Origin: Leifsonia sp. Leaf264
GTDB lineage: Bacteria > Actinomycetota > Actinomycetes > Actinomycetales > Microbacteriaceae
Assembly: GCF_001422325.1 (NCBI RefSeq)
Contig: NZ_LMMR01000001.1
Span: 807,256-871,255, forward strand
Direction: 5' to 3'
DNA length: 64,000 bases
Shown here: positions 18,377 through 26,425 of the stretch, piece by piece
Position numbering within the stretch: the stretch's first letter is position 1
How the letters are laid out: each line of letters starts with the position of its first letter
Program-made: the position numbers and the translations under genes
The notes under the pieces: generated by a model
Databases searched by the model: none
What the model saw: the letters and a program-made list of their open reading frames with translations, nothing else
What the model was told of the DNA's origin: nothing

Positions 18377-19540
18377 GTGAGCAACGCATCCGACTCCCCG
18401 CTCCTCGACGACGCCCTGCTGGAGCGCATCCGTGCGCGAGCAGCCGGCTACGACCGCGACAACGCCTTCTTCACCGAGGACTTCGACGAACTCGTGGCCA
18501 TCGGCTACCTGCGCGCGCTCGTCCCGGTCGAGTTCGGTGGCCTGGGACTCACGCTCGAGCAGGTCGCTCTCGAGCAGGTGCGCCTCGGATCGGCTGCTCC
18601 TGCCACGGCCCTCGCCGTGAACATGCACCTGGTCTGGACCGGCGTGGCCAAGGTGCTGCACGACCGCGGCGACTCCTCCCTCGACTTCCTCCTGAGCGAG
18701 GCCGGCGCCGGCGAGGTGTTCGGCTTCGGCATCAGCGAGGCCGGCAACGACCTGGTGCTGTTCGGTTCGACGACGGATGCCGCCCCTGAGCCTGACGGCG
18801 GCTACACGTTCACGGGTACCAAGGTGTTCACCTCGCTCTCCCCGGCGTGGACCAGGCTCGGCACGATGGGCCTTGACACCACGTCACCCGATGCGCCGAA
18901 GATCGTCTACGGCTTCGTCGACCGCGCCGACCCCGGCGTCACCCGCAAGGACGACTGGGACACCCTGGGGATGAGGGCGTCGCAGAGCCAGTCGACTGTG
19001 CTCGCCGGTGCCCACTCCCCCGCGGATCGCATCATCCGACGGCTCGACCCCGGCCCCAACCCCGACCCACTGGTGTTCGCGATCTTCTCGAACTTCGAGA
19101 TCCTGCTCGCCGCCGTCTACACCGGCGTCGGCCAGCGCGCCCTCGAGCTCGCCGTGGCGGCAGCGCACCGCCGCACCTCGCTCAAGGCCGATGGCCGCTC
19201 GTACGCACAGGACCCCGACATCCGCTGGCGCATTGCTGATGCCGCCATCGCGCAGGACGGCATCCGACCCCAGCTCGTCGCCCTCGCCCGCGACGTCGAC
19301 GAGCAGGTCGACCACGGCGCCCAGTGGTTCCCGAAGCTCGTGGGCCTGAAGATCCGCGCCACCGAGAACGCCCGCCACGTCGTCGACCAGGCGGTGCGGG
19401 TCTCGGGCGGAAGCTCCTACTTCGCCGGCAGCGAGCTGGGACGGCTCTACCGCGACGTTCTCGCCGGCATCTTCCACCCGTCGGATGCCGAATCCGCGCA
19501 CAGCACGGTCGCCAACGCCTGGCTGGGCCCGATCGGCTAG
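18377..19540 (+). CDS. Acyl-CoA dehydrogenase family protein
   Basis: A 387-residue FAD enzyme with acyl-CoA dehydrogenase N-terminal, middle (GYTFTGTKVFTSLSP, DDWDTLGMRASQS) and C-terminal domains. The C-terminus (VSGGSSYFAGSELGRLYRD and HPSDAESAHSTVA) resembles the type-2/HpaB-like branch, which includes flavin monooxygenases and desulfurisation enzymes as well as true dehydrogenases. The reaction is uncertain. It starts at GTG 18377, eleven bases after the lipoprotein stop, with TAATGT seven bases before and TGGAG adjacent. Confidence 0.88.
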   Translation: MSNASDSPLLDDALLERIRARAAGYDRDNAFFTEDFDELVAIGYLRALVPVEFGGLGLTLEQVALEQVRLGSAAPATALAVNMHLVWTGVAKVLHDRGDSSLDFLLSEAGAGEVFGFGISEAGNDLVLFGSTTDAAPEPDGGYTFTGTKVFTSLSPAWTRLGTMGLDTTSPDAPKIVYGFVDRADPGVTRKDDWDTLGMRASQSQSTVLAGAHSPADRIIRRLDPGPNPDPLVFAIFSNFEILLAAVYTGVGQRALELAVAAAHRRTSLKADGRSYAQDPDIRWRIADAAIAQDGIRPQLVALARDVDEQVDHGAQWFPKLVGLKIRATENARHVVDQAVRVSGGSSYFAGSELGRLYRDVLAGIFHPSDAESAHSTVANAWLGPIG

Positions 19541-19550
19541 TTGCCGCTCC

Positions 19551-19641
19551 TCGACTCCCCAGTTCTTGCGAGTGGCGCTCACCGAGTACGACCTCTCGGC
19601 GGGTGCGGATGCTGCACCACCCGCCCAAACTGCGAATTCGA
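19551..19641. repeat. Intergenic palindromic element, copy 1
   Basis: Ends TCGACTCCCCAGTT and AAACTGCGAATTCGA are imperfect inverted copies. Inside are GGCGGGTGC paired with GCACCACCCGCC and CCGAG paired with CTCGG, giving a multi-branched fold over 91 bases. It shares its ends with the 60-base element at 45543-45602 and its left inner part with the block inside hrpA. It lies between the acyl-CoA dehydrogenase and the antiporter pair; the remaining 90 bases to 19730 hold only the TAGTTT box. Confidence 0.55.
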
Positions 19642-19730
19642 CGATGCCCACCAGATCTCCGTTCGCACGTGCCCCAGCGCCCGGAGAGGGCGCGAACGGA
19701 TGCCGTCCCCAACCGGAGTAGTTTGTATGC

Positions 19731-20225
19731 GTGGGAATTCGCATTGAGAAGATCGACCTGCCGGGCATCGGCATGCGTCACGATCTCGTCACCGAGAGCG
19801 GCCGTCGCCTGAGCGTCGTGTCCTATCGCGACGGCGAGCGCAACCTGGGGATCTTCGACGTCGACGACCCCGACGCCTGTCGGGACTCGATCCCCATCAC
19901 CGAGGACGAGGCCGAGGCTCTCGCCGACGTCCTCGGGACCTCCGTCACCCTCAGCCGCCTGACCCGGCTGAGTGCTGACACCGAGGGGCTCTACACCGAG
20001 CAGCTCGAACTCGCGACCGACTCGCCCTTCATCAATCGGCCGCTCGGCGACACCAAGACGCGCACCCGCACGCACGTCTCCATCGTCGCCATCGTGCGCG
20101 ACAAGAAGGTGATCCCCTCTCCGACCCCCGCAGAGATCCTCCGCCCCGGTGACGTCATCGTCGCCGTCGGCACGCGGGACGGTCTCGACGCCGCCGGTCG
20201 GCTCATGGCCAACGGCCCCGACTGA
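19731..20225 (+). CDS. K+/H+ antiporter regulatory subunit (KhtT-like)
   Basis: A 164-residue cytosolic protein with a C-terminal TrkA-C (RCK-C) domain, about residues 80-160, ending ILRPGDVIVAVGTRDGLDA. KhtT of Bacillus subtilis binds c-di-AMP or nucleotides and gates the KhtU antiporter. The next gene encodes a KhtU-like transporter only 15 bases downstream. GTG 19731 follows TAGTTT by six bases, a leaderless start. Confidence 0.88.
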   Translation: MGIRIEKIDLPGIGMRHDLVTESGRRLSVVSYRDGERNLGIFDVDDPDACRDSIPITEDEAEALADVLGTSVTLSRLTRLSADTEGLYTEQLELATDSPFINRPLGDTKTRTRTHVSIVAIVRDKKVIPSPTPAEILRPGDVIVAVGTRDGLDAAGRLMANGPD

Positions 20226-20240
20226 TCCGGGGGCGCGCCA

Positions 20241-21422
20241 GTGCATGACAACACGCTGATCCTCATCGAAGTCGGCGCGCTGCTACTCGGCATGAGTCTG
20301 CTCGGGCGCCTGTCCATCCGCATCGGCATCTCGCCCATCCCCTTCTACCTCATCGCCGGGCTCGCGTTCGGAGAGGGCGGGTTCATCCCGCTCGATGCCA
20401 GCAGCGACTTCTTCGCCATCGGCAGTGAGATCGGCGTCATCCTCCTGCTCGCGCTCCTCGGGCTGGAGTACACCGCCAGCGAGCTGCTCACCAACCTCAA
20501 GCAGTCCAAGACCGCCGGCATCATCGACGCGCTCTTCAACGCGCTCCCCGGCGCTGCGTTCGCCCTGCTCCTCGGGTGGGGGCCCGTCGCGGCCGTCGCC
20601 CTCGCGGGCATCACCTGGGTGTCCTCGTCCGGGGTGATCGCCAAGACCATCCGCGACCTCGGCCGCATCTCGAACCGCGAGACTCCGACAGTGCTGGCCA
20701 TCCTCGTGATCGAGGACCTGGCCATGGCGTTCTACCTGCCGGTGCTGTCGGCCGTCGTGATCGGCGTCAGCCTGCTGCAGGGCGCCATCACCGTCGCCAT
20801 CGCCGTCGGGGCCGTCGTGCTCATCCTCTTCCTCGCCCTGCGGTACGGGCACGTCATCTCGCGCATCTTCACGCCGGAACACAACGAGCCGCTCCTGCTC
20901 GGCGTGCTCGGCCTCACCATGCTCGTCGCCGGCCTTGCCGCCCAGGTGAACGTGTCGGCGGCTGTCGGGGCGTTCCTCGTGGGGATCGCCCTGTCGGGAC
21001 GGGTGGCGCAGAACGCCGGCGAGGTGCTCACGCCCCTCCGAGACCTCTTCGCGGCGGTCTTCTTCGTCTTCTTCGGACTGGCGACGGATGCGGGCGAGCT
21101 GATCGGCATGCTCGTGCCCGCCATCATCCTGGCCGCCGTCACGATGGCGACCAAGGTGGCAACGGGCTACATCTCGGCGAAGCGCGCCGGCATCGGCGTC
21201 CCCGGCCGCTGGCGCGCCGGCTTCGCGCTCACGGCCCGCGGCGAGTTTTCCATCGTCATCGCCGGCCTCGCCGTCGGGGCCGGCGTCGCACCGCTGCTGG
21301 CACCGCTGGCCACGGCGTACGTGCTCATCACGGTCATCCTCGGCCCGATCCTCGCCCGCGTCCCAGATGCACGCTGGTTCAAGGCCACCCTCAAGCGCCG
21401 GGCGTTGGCCCGCGCCTCCTGA
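20241..21422 (+). CDS. CPA2-family cation:proton antiporter (KhtU-like)
   Basis: A 393-residue integral membrane antiporter with about twelve helices. Typical CPA2 motifs include FYLIAGLAFGEGG near residue 36, TWVSSSGVIAKTI near 125, VIEDLAMAFYLPVL near 155 and LTARGEFSIVIAGL near 330. There is no fused RCK domain; that role falls to the KhtT-like protein encoded just upstream. It probably exports K+ or other monovalent cations in exchange for H+. It starts at GTG 20241 after a G-rich ribosome site. Confidence 0.9.
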   Translation: MHDNTLILIEVGALLLGMSLLGRLSIRIGISPIPFYLIAGLAFGEGGFIPLDASSDFFAIGSEIGVILLLALLGLEYTASELLTNLKQSKTAGIIDALFNALPGAAFALLLGWGPVAAVALAGITWVSSSGVIAKTIRDLGRISNRETPTVLAILVIEDLAMAFYLPVLSAVVIGVSLLQGAITVAIAVGAVVLILFLALRYGHVISRIFTPEHNEPLLLGVLGLTMLVAGLAAQVNVSAAVGAFLVGIALSGRVAQNAGEVLTPLRDLFAAVFFVFFGLATDAGELIGMLVPAIILAAVTMATKVATGYISAKRAGIGVPGRWRAGFALTARGEFSIVIAGLAVGAGVAPLLAPLATAYVLITVILGPILARVPDARWFKATLKRRALARAS

Positions 21423-21499
21423 GGCGGATGGAACCGTCGATCCACCGCGAATCGGGTTTCTGCGGGCATAATCCGGCCAGCGGTGGCATTGTCATCTAT

Positions 21500-21985
21500 A
21501 TGACCACCATCAACGACATTCCGCTCACGACCATCACCGGCGAGACGACGACGCTCGCCGACTACGGTGACCAGGTCAAGCTCATCGTCAACGTCGCATC
21601 GCGCTGCGGACTGGCACCCCAGTACGAGAAGCTCGAAGCGATGCAGAAGCAGTACGAGGACCGCGGATTCACCGTGCTCGGCTTCCCGAGCAACCAGTTC
21701 CTGCAGGAGCTGGGCAGCGAGGAGGCCATCTCCGAGTACTGCTCGACCACGTGGGGCGTCACGTTCCCGATGTTCGAGCGCATCAAGGTCAACGGGCGCA
21801 ACCAGCACCCGCTCTATGCCGAGCTGGTGAAGACCGAGGACGCCAACGGCAAGGCCGGCAAGGTCAAGTGGAACTTCGAGAAGTTCGTGATCACCCCCGA
21901 CGGCCAGGTGCACCGCTTCCGCCCGACGACGGAGCCCGACGCCCCCGAGATCGTCGACCTCATCGAAGGCGCGCTCCCCCGCTAA
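21500..21985 (+). CDS. Glutathione peroxidase-family thiol peroxidase
   Basis: A 161-residue GPx-like peroxidase. The peroxidatic Cys is in NVASRCGL (residue 36 or so), the Gln in GFPSNQF and the Trp in VKWNFEKF. With Cys instead of selenocysteine, and in an actinobacterium lacking glutathione, it most likely works with thioredoxin on hydrogen or lipid peroxides. It is a cytosolic monomer-length protein. The start at 21500 was chosen because upstream sequence in frame belongs to the antiporter gene. Confidence 0.92.
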   Translation: MTTINDIPLTTITGETTTLADYGDQVKLIVNVASRCGLAPQYEKLEAMQKQYEDRGFTVLGFPSNQFLQELGSEEAISEYCSTTWGVTFPMFERIKVNGRNQHPLYAELVKTEDANGKAGKVKWNFEKFVITPDGQVHRFRPTTEPDAPEIVDLIEGALPR

Positions 21986-21994
21986 CCTGCTCGT

Positions 21995-23359
21995 ATGGCG
22001 GTTTCCAACGGCACGGCGGGCATGAGCTCGACCGACGCCGCGGACTACACGCGCGCCGTCCTCGACATCGCCATCAGGGTGACCGAGGTGCTGTTCACCA
22101 ACGGTGCCGGTGCCGAGGACGCCGTGGCGGCCATGCAGGCCGTGACGCACGCCTACGGGCTGCGCAACATCGAGGCCGACATCACCCACACGCTCATCTC
22201 GTTGAGCTGGGAGAACCCGTCGACCTACGAGACCATCTCGCGCAGCCGCAACGTCAAGTACCGCACTCTCGACTACCACAAGCTCACCAGGGCGACCGAG
22301 CTCATCGGCCGCATCATCGATGATCCGCCCTCGGTTCCGGATGCCCGACGCCAGGTGGCCGCCATCGTCAGCGGAGCGCCGGCCTACCCGCAGGCGCTCC
22401 GCCGCATCGGTTGGGCGCTCGTGGGCACCGGTGCCGCGCTCCTGCTGGGTGGCGGTCTCATCGTGGCAGCGGCATCCTTCATCGCCACCCTCTTCATCGA
22501 CCTCATCACCTCAGCCCTGCAACGTCGCCGGGTCCCGGTGTTCTACCAGTCGGTCGTGGGCGGAGCCATCGGCCCGCTCGTGGCCGCCGTGGTCTACACG
22601 CTCGATCCCGGGGTGAATCCCTCGCTCGTCGTCGTGGCGACCATCATCATGCTGCTGGCCGGGGTCACCACCTTCGGGGCTGTGCACGACACCCTGTCCG
22701 GCTTCTACGTCACCGGAACCGCGCGACTGGTCGAGGCCGTGCTCATCACCAGCGGACTCGTCGCCGGCGTGCTCGGCACCACCCTGCTGCTGACGCGCTT
22801 CGGCATCGTGCTCGAGATCGACGCCACCATGTCGCCGTCCATCGACAACCTGCCGATGCAGCTCGTCGCCGCCGTGGTCATAGTCCTCGGCTTCGCCCTC
22901 GCCGTGCAGGTTCCGCTGCGGGCCTTCTGGGCCGTCTGCCTCCTCGGCGCCGCCGCCGAACTGCTCTACCTGCTCTTCGTCGGAGCCGAGGCCGGCATAG
23001 TCTTCGCCTCGGCCGGCGCCGCAGTGATCGTCGGCGTCCTCGCCGCCATCGCGGTGCTCGTCGTGCGGGTGCCGCCCCTCGTGGCCGTGGTCTCCGCCCT
23101 CGTGCCGCTGGTGCCCGGCCTCATCCTGTTCCAGGGTCTGCTGCAGGTGGCTGATGCCGACATCGACGGCCTGCTGTCGCTCCTCACCGCGGCGGCCGTC
23201 GCCGCGGCGCTGGCAGCGGGCGCCATCCTCGGCCAGTACCTGGTGCAGGCAGCGCTCGGCCCGGCCCGGAAGCTGCAGCGCCGCTTCGTCGGACCGCTCA
23301 TGGCGCTGCCGATCCAACTCGGCCGCAAGAAGGTGCACGAGCACACCGACCGGGTCTGA
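21995..23359 (+). CDS. Threonine/serine exporter family protein (ThrE-like)
   Basis: A 454-residue membrane protein combining the two halves of the ThrE family. The N-terminal DUF1212 part (about residues 15-270) has a cytoplasmic segment VTEVLFTNGAGAEDAV followed by helices. The C-terminal ThrE_2 part (about 290-430) has helices with VPLVPGLILFQGLLQ. ThrE of Corynebacterium glutamicum exports threonine and serine; the cargo here is inferred. TAACCT at 21983-21988 is six bases before the ATG, a leaderless start, and it overlaps the end of the peroxidase gene. Confidence 0.88.
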   Translation: MAVSNGTAGMSSTDAADYTRAVLDIAIRVTEVLFTNGAGAEDAVAAMQAVTHAYGLRNIEADITHTLISLSWENPSTYETISRSRNVKYRTLDYHKLTRATELIGRIIDDPPSVPDARRQVAAIVSGAPAYPQALRRIGWALVGTGAALLLGGGLIVAAASFIATLFIDLITSALQRRRVPVFYQSVVGGAIGPLVAAVVYTLDPGVNPSLVVVATIIMLLAGVTTFGAVHDTLSGFYVTGTARLVEAVLITSGLVAGVLGTTLLLTRFGIVLEIDATMSPSIDNLPMQLVAAVVIVLGFALAVQVPLRAFWAVCLLGAAAELLYLLFVGAEAGIVFASAGAAVIVGVLAAIAVLVVRVPPLVAVVSALVPLVPGLILFQGLLQVADADIDGLLSLLTAAAVAAALAAGAILGQYLVQAALGPARKLQRRFVGPLMALPIQLGRKKVHEHTDRV

Positions 23360-23427
23360 GCGACGGACGTGGCGACGGACTCGTTGTCGGTCTTGTCGTC
23401 GGGGCCACTCGGTGCTTGGCTGGGGCG

Positions 23428-23817
23428 ATGATCGAATCAACGCGGATCTTCAGCGGCTTCGCCGTGCCCGACGTCCCGGCCGCCAAGGCCTTCTACGCCG
23501 ACACCCTCGGCCTCGGCGTCACCGAGCAGATGGGAGGCCTCGTGCTCGATCTCGGCGACGACCACCACATCTTCGTCTACCCGAAGCCCGACCACGTGCC
23601 GGCGACGTACACGATCCTCAACCTCGAGGTCGCCGACATCGACGCGGCAGTCGATTCGCTCGAGGCATCCGGCGTCCGGCTGCTGCGCTACGAGGGCTTC
23701 GGCCAGGACGAGCGCGGCATCCAGCGGCCGGGTGGAAAGCATCCCGGGCCCGACATCGCCTGGTTCACCGATCCCGCCGGCAACATCCTGTCGGTCCTGC
23801 AGCCTCCAGCAGAATAG
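23428..23817 (+). CDS. VOC-family (glyoxalase-like) protein
   Basis: A 129-residue vicinal-oxygen-chelate protein with the two beta-alpha-beta-beta-beta halves (FAVPDVPAAKAFYADTLGL near the N-terminus; PDIAWFTDPAGNILSVLQ at the C-terminus). The substrate is unknown. ATG 23428 is preferred over a TTG four codons earlier. It ends four bases before the alaX-like gene, so the two are probably cotranscribed. Confidence 0.82.
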   Translation: MIESTRIFSGFAVPDVPAAKAFYADTLGLGVTEQMGGLVLDLGDDHHIFVYPKPDHVPATYTILNLEVADIDAAVDSLEASGVRLLRYEGFGQDERGIQRPGGKHPGPDIAWFTDPAGNILSVLQPPAE

Positions 23818-23821
23818 AGGC

Positions 23822-24697
23822 ATGACACTTCCCTCCACCGACACCGTCGTCCTCTACCCGGCCGGCAGCACCCGCAACGGCGCCACGGTGCTGCACGTCG
23901 AGACCGTGGCCGACGGACGCATCGTCGTTCTCCTCGATGAGACGTCCTGCCACCCCGTCGACGCCGGCTGGCCCGACCAGGGTTCCGACCGCGCCGTCCT
24001 GGTGACCGGTGCCGGCGATGAGGTGGCTGTGACCGAGGCCGTCGTCGCCGCGACCGACGGCGAGACGTTGTTCATCGGGGCCGATGTCCCCGTTCGGAAG
24101 GGCGAGGAGGGCTGGGCCTTCGTCGTCGCCCACCTGCTCGACCCGGATGCCGCCATCGCCGCCGGCGACGAGGTGACCGTCGTGGTCGACGAGGAGTACC
24201 GCAACGCCCTCTCCATCGGCCACACAGCCTGCCACCTGGCCTCGCTGGCGCTCAACCGTGCAGTCGCCGACCGCTGGACGAAGGAGGTACGTGCCGACGG
24301 TCTCGGCGAGCCCGACTTCGACGGTGCCGCCATCGCGAGCTCGCTCATCCGTCCCCAGGGCTCCACCGACGTGTTCCGCCTCAACAAGTCCCTGCGCCGC
24401 AAGGGCTTCAGCACCGACGGCCTCGCCGAACAGCTCGCCGAGATCGAGGCGGCGACGGCGGCGACCCTGGCGACCTGGATCTCCGAGGACGCCCCTGTGC
24501 ACATCGAGGTCGCCGGGCCCGGGCTGACCGACCGCCGATCGTGGGTGGCCGACCTGGCCGAAGCATCCGTCAGCATCCCCTGCGGCGGAACCCACGTGTC
24601 CGCCCTCTCCGAACTCGGCTCGCTCTCGGTGTCGCTGGAACTCGCCGACGTCGACGGAACCCCCACCCTCACCATGCTGACGGATGCCACGAGCTGA
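23822..24697 (+). CDS. Alanyl-tRNA editing protein (AlaX-like)
   Basis: A 291-residue free-standing editing-domain protein. Zinc ligands are HTACH (about residues 133-137) and the Cys/His of PCGGTH near 253, the HxxxH and CxxxH motifs of AlaRS/ThrRS editing domains. It should deacylate Ser- or Gly-tRNA-Ala in trans. The N-terminal ninety residues form the beta-barrel seen in AlaX-II types. It is followed three bases later by an alkD-like gene. Confidence 0.88.
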   Translation: MTLPSTDTVVLYPAGSTRNGATVLHVETVADGRIVVLLDETSCHPVDAGWPDQGSDRAVLVTGAGDEVAVTEAVVAATDGETLFIGADVPVRKGEEGWAFVVAHLLDPDAAIAAGDEVTVVVDEEYRNALSIGHTACHLASLALNRAVADRWTKEVRADGLGEPDFDGAAIASSLIRPQGSTDVFRLNKSLRRKGFSTDGLAEQLAEIEAATAATLATWISEDAPVHIEVAGPGLTDRRSWVADLAEASVSIPCGGTHVSALSELGSLSVSLELADVDGTPTLTMLTDATS

Positions 24698-24700
24698 GCC

Positions 24701-25402
24701 ATGACGTCGACGGCGGCGGGATTCATCGCGGAGCTCGAGGCGCTCCGCGACCCGGCCGAACTGACGAAGATCCTGCGCTACTTCACCGCGGGCCCCGACG
24801 AGCAGTTCATCGGGGTGCGGATGGGATCGATCTTCGAGCTGTCGAAGCGCCACCTCGCCATGCCGGTGTCCGAGCTCGAGCTCATACTCGAGAGCCCGGT
24901 GCACGAGGTCAGGGTCGGCGCCTGCAGCATCATGGGCAAGTCGGCGGCGGCGAAGACGGCGACGGTCGAACGCCGCGGCGAACTGTACGAGCTCTACCTG
25001 CGGCGATCCGACCGCGTGAACAACTGGGACCTGGTCGACCTCGCCGCTCGCGACGTGCTCGGCGGCTGGCTCAGCGACAAGCCGCGCGACCCGCTCTACA
25101 CCTTGGCGCGCTCCTCCTTCTGGCCCGACCGACGCTCGGCCCTGCTGGCGACGGCGTGGTTCATCAGGGCCGGTGAGGTCGCCGATGCCCTCGCCATCTC
25201 CGAACTTCTGCTCGCCGACCCGGAACCCCTCGTCACGAAGGCGGCCGGATGGATGCTGCGCTACGCCGGCGACGCCGACCGCCCGGCTCTCCTGGGGTTC
25301 CTCGAGGCCCACGCGGCCGCCATGCCTCGCGTGATGCTGAGCAACGCGCTCGAGCACCTGGACGCTGCCGAGAAGGCGCACTACCGCGGACTCGGGAGGT
25401 GA
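24701..25402 (+). CDS. DNA alkylation repair protein (AlkD-like HEAT-repeat glycosylase)
   Basis: A 233-residue all-helical protein built of HEAT-like repeats. NNWDLVDLAARD (about residues 107-118) supplies the Trp and Asp of the AlkD active cleft, and FWPDRRSALLATAWFIR supplies the Arg. AlkD removes bulky N3/N7-alkyl purines without base flipping. The ATG is three bases after the AlaX-like stop, so they form one transcript with the VOC gene. Confidence 0.87.
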   Translation: MTSTAAGFIAELEALRDPAELTKILRYFTAGPDEQFIGVRMGSIFELSKRHLAMPVSELELILESPVHEVRVGACSIMGKSAAAKTATVERRGELYELYLRRSDRVNNWDLVDLAARDVLGGWLSDKPRDPLYTLARSSFWPDRRSALLATAWFIRAGEVADALAISELLLADPEPLVTKAAGWMLRYAGDADRPALLGFLEAHAAAMPRVMLSNALEHLDAAEKAHYRGLGR

Positions 25403-25485
25403 CGTCGGTCAGCTGGGAAGTCAACCCCTAGCAGCACACCGGCGATCCTGAGAGCGTGGAATCAATCGATCGAAGGAGGACTCTC

Positions 25486-25659
25486 ATGGGTTTGGACGAC
25501 AAGATCAAGCACGGTACCGAAGAGGCTGTGGGCAAGGTCAAGGAGGGCGTCGGCAAGGCGACCGACAACGAGCGTCTCGAAGCAGAGGGGCACGCTGACC
25601 AGGCCAAGGCCAACGTCAAGCAGGCCGGCGACGACGTCAAGGACGCCTTCAAGAGCTGA
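25486..25659 (+). CDS. CsbD-family stress protein
   Basis: A 57-residue soluble, charged, helix-forming protein of the CsbD/YjbJ family (MGLDDKIKHGTEEAVGKVKE followed by a second amphipathic repeat). Members are strongly induced by envelope or general stress; the molecular role is unknown. A very strong ribosome site, GAAGGAGGA, lies five bases before the ATG at 25486, so an in-frame start ten codons earlier was rejected. It is followed by a textbook hairpin terminator. Confidence 0.93.
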   Translation: MGLDDKIKHGTEEAVGKVKEGVGKATDNERLEAEGHADQAKANVKQAGDDVKDAFKS

Positions 25660-25674
25660 CCCTGACCTTCGACA

Positions 25675-25707
25675 GAACGCCTCCGCCCGATCCGGGCGGA
25701 GGCGTTC
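25675..25707 (+). terminator. Rho-independent-type hairpin after csbD-like gene
   Basis: Perfect 15-base arms starting GAACGCCTCCGCCCG, with a three-base loop. It has only a short T-poor tail, as is common in actinobacteria. Confidence 0.9.
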
Positions 25708-25751
25708 CGCGTTCCCGGGTGTTTACCCAGCCTGCGGCGTAGCATCCGGCC

Positions 25752-26252
25752 ATGAGGACTCCTGTGACGCCCATCCGACCCGCCGACGGCCAGGAATCGG
25801 TGTGGGACTACCCTCGGCCCCCGCTGATCGAGCAGATCGACGCCCGGGTGCGCATCCGCCTGGGCGGCACTGTCATCGTCGACACTCGCGACGTCGTGCG
25901 CGTGCTCGAGACCAGCCATCCGCCGGTCTACTACCTGCCGATCGCCGACTTCTCGCCGGGAAGCGTGATTCCGGCCGCGGGCTCCTCGTTCTGCGAGTTC
26001 AAGGGCTCGGCCCGGTACTTCTCGCTCACGTCAGGCGACGCCACGGCCGAGCGCGCGGCCTGGACCTATCCGACTCCCGAGCCGGGATACGAACTGCTGC
26101 GCGACCGCGTGGCGGTCTATGCCGGCCAGGTCGATGACGCGAGCGTCGACGGCGAGATCGTCGTGCCGCAGCCCGGAGGCTTCTACGGCGGCTGGATCAC
26201 CTCGACCGTCGTCGGACCGTTCAAGGGCGAGCCGGGCACGCTGGGCTGGTGA
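25752..26252 (+). CDS. DUF427-domain protein
   Basis: A 166-residue protein of the DUF427 family, a small beta-sheet fold. Conserved pieces are ESVWDYPRPP, VYYLPIADF, SFCEFKGSARY and the terminal FYGGWITSTVVGPFKG. The biochemical role is unknown. TAGCAT at 25740-25745 lies six bases before the ATG, a leaderless start. It is flanked on both sides by strong hairpins, so it forms its own transcription unit. Confidence 0.88.
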   Translation: MRTPVTPIRPADGQESVWDYPRPPLIEQIDARVRIRLGGTVIVDTRDVVRVLETSHPPVYYLPIADFSPGSVIPAAGSSFCEFKGSARYFSLTSGDATAERAAWTYPTPEPGYELLRDRVAVYAGQVDDASVDGEIVVPQPGGFYGGWITSTVVGPFKGEPGTLGW

Positions 26253-26254
26253 GA

Positions 26255-26295
26255 CCGAAGAACCCCCGGGAGCTCGGCTCCCGGGGGTTCTTCGG
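26255..26295 (+). terminator. Strong hairpin terminator, DUF427 gene / tRNA
   Basis: Nineteen-base perfect arms (CCGAAGAACCCCCGGGAGC and its complement) around a TCG loop. It stops the DUF427 transcript and, read from the other strand, the tRNA-Ala transcript seven bases beyond the tRNA end. Confidence 0.93.
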
Positions 26296-26301
26296 TGTCT
26301 G

Positions 26302-26374
26302 TGGACCTAAGGAGATTCGAACTCCTGACCTCCTCGATGCGAACGAGGCGCGCTACCAACTGCGCCATAGGCCC
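26302..26374 (-). tRNA. tRNA-Ala(CGC)
   Basis: A full cloverleaf folds: acceptor GGGCCTA/TAGGTCC, D arm GCGCAGTTGGTAGCGC, anticodon stem CCTCG/CGAGG with loop TTCGCAT (anticodon CGC), and T arm with GTTCGAATC. The G3-U70 pair, the main alanine identity element, is present. CCA is not encoded. It decodes GCG. Confidence 0.96.
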
Positions 26375-26425
26375 TGACATTTCCAACGATACCATCCGAT
26401 CCGGACGGTCTCGAACCAGCCGGAA

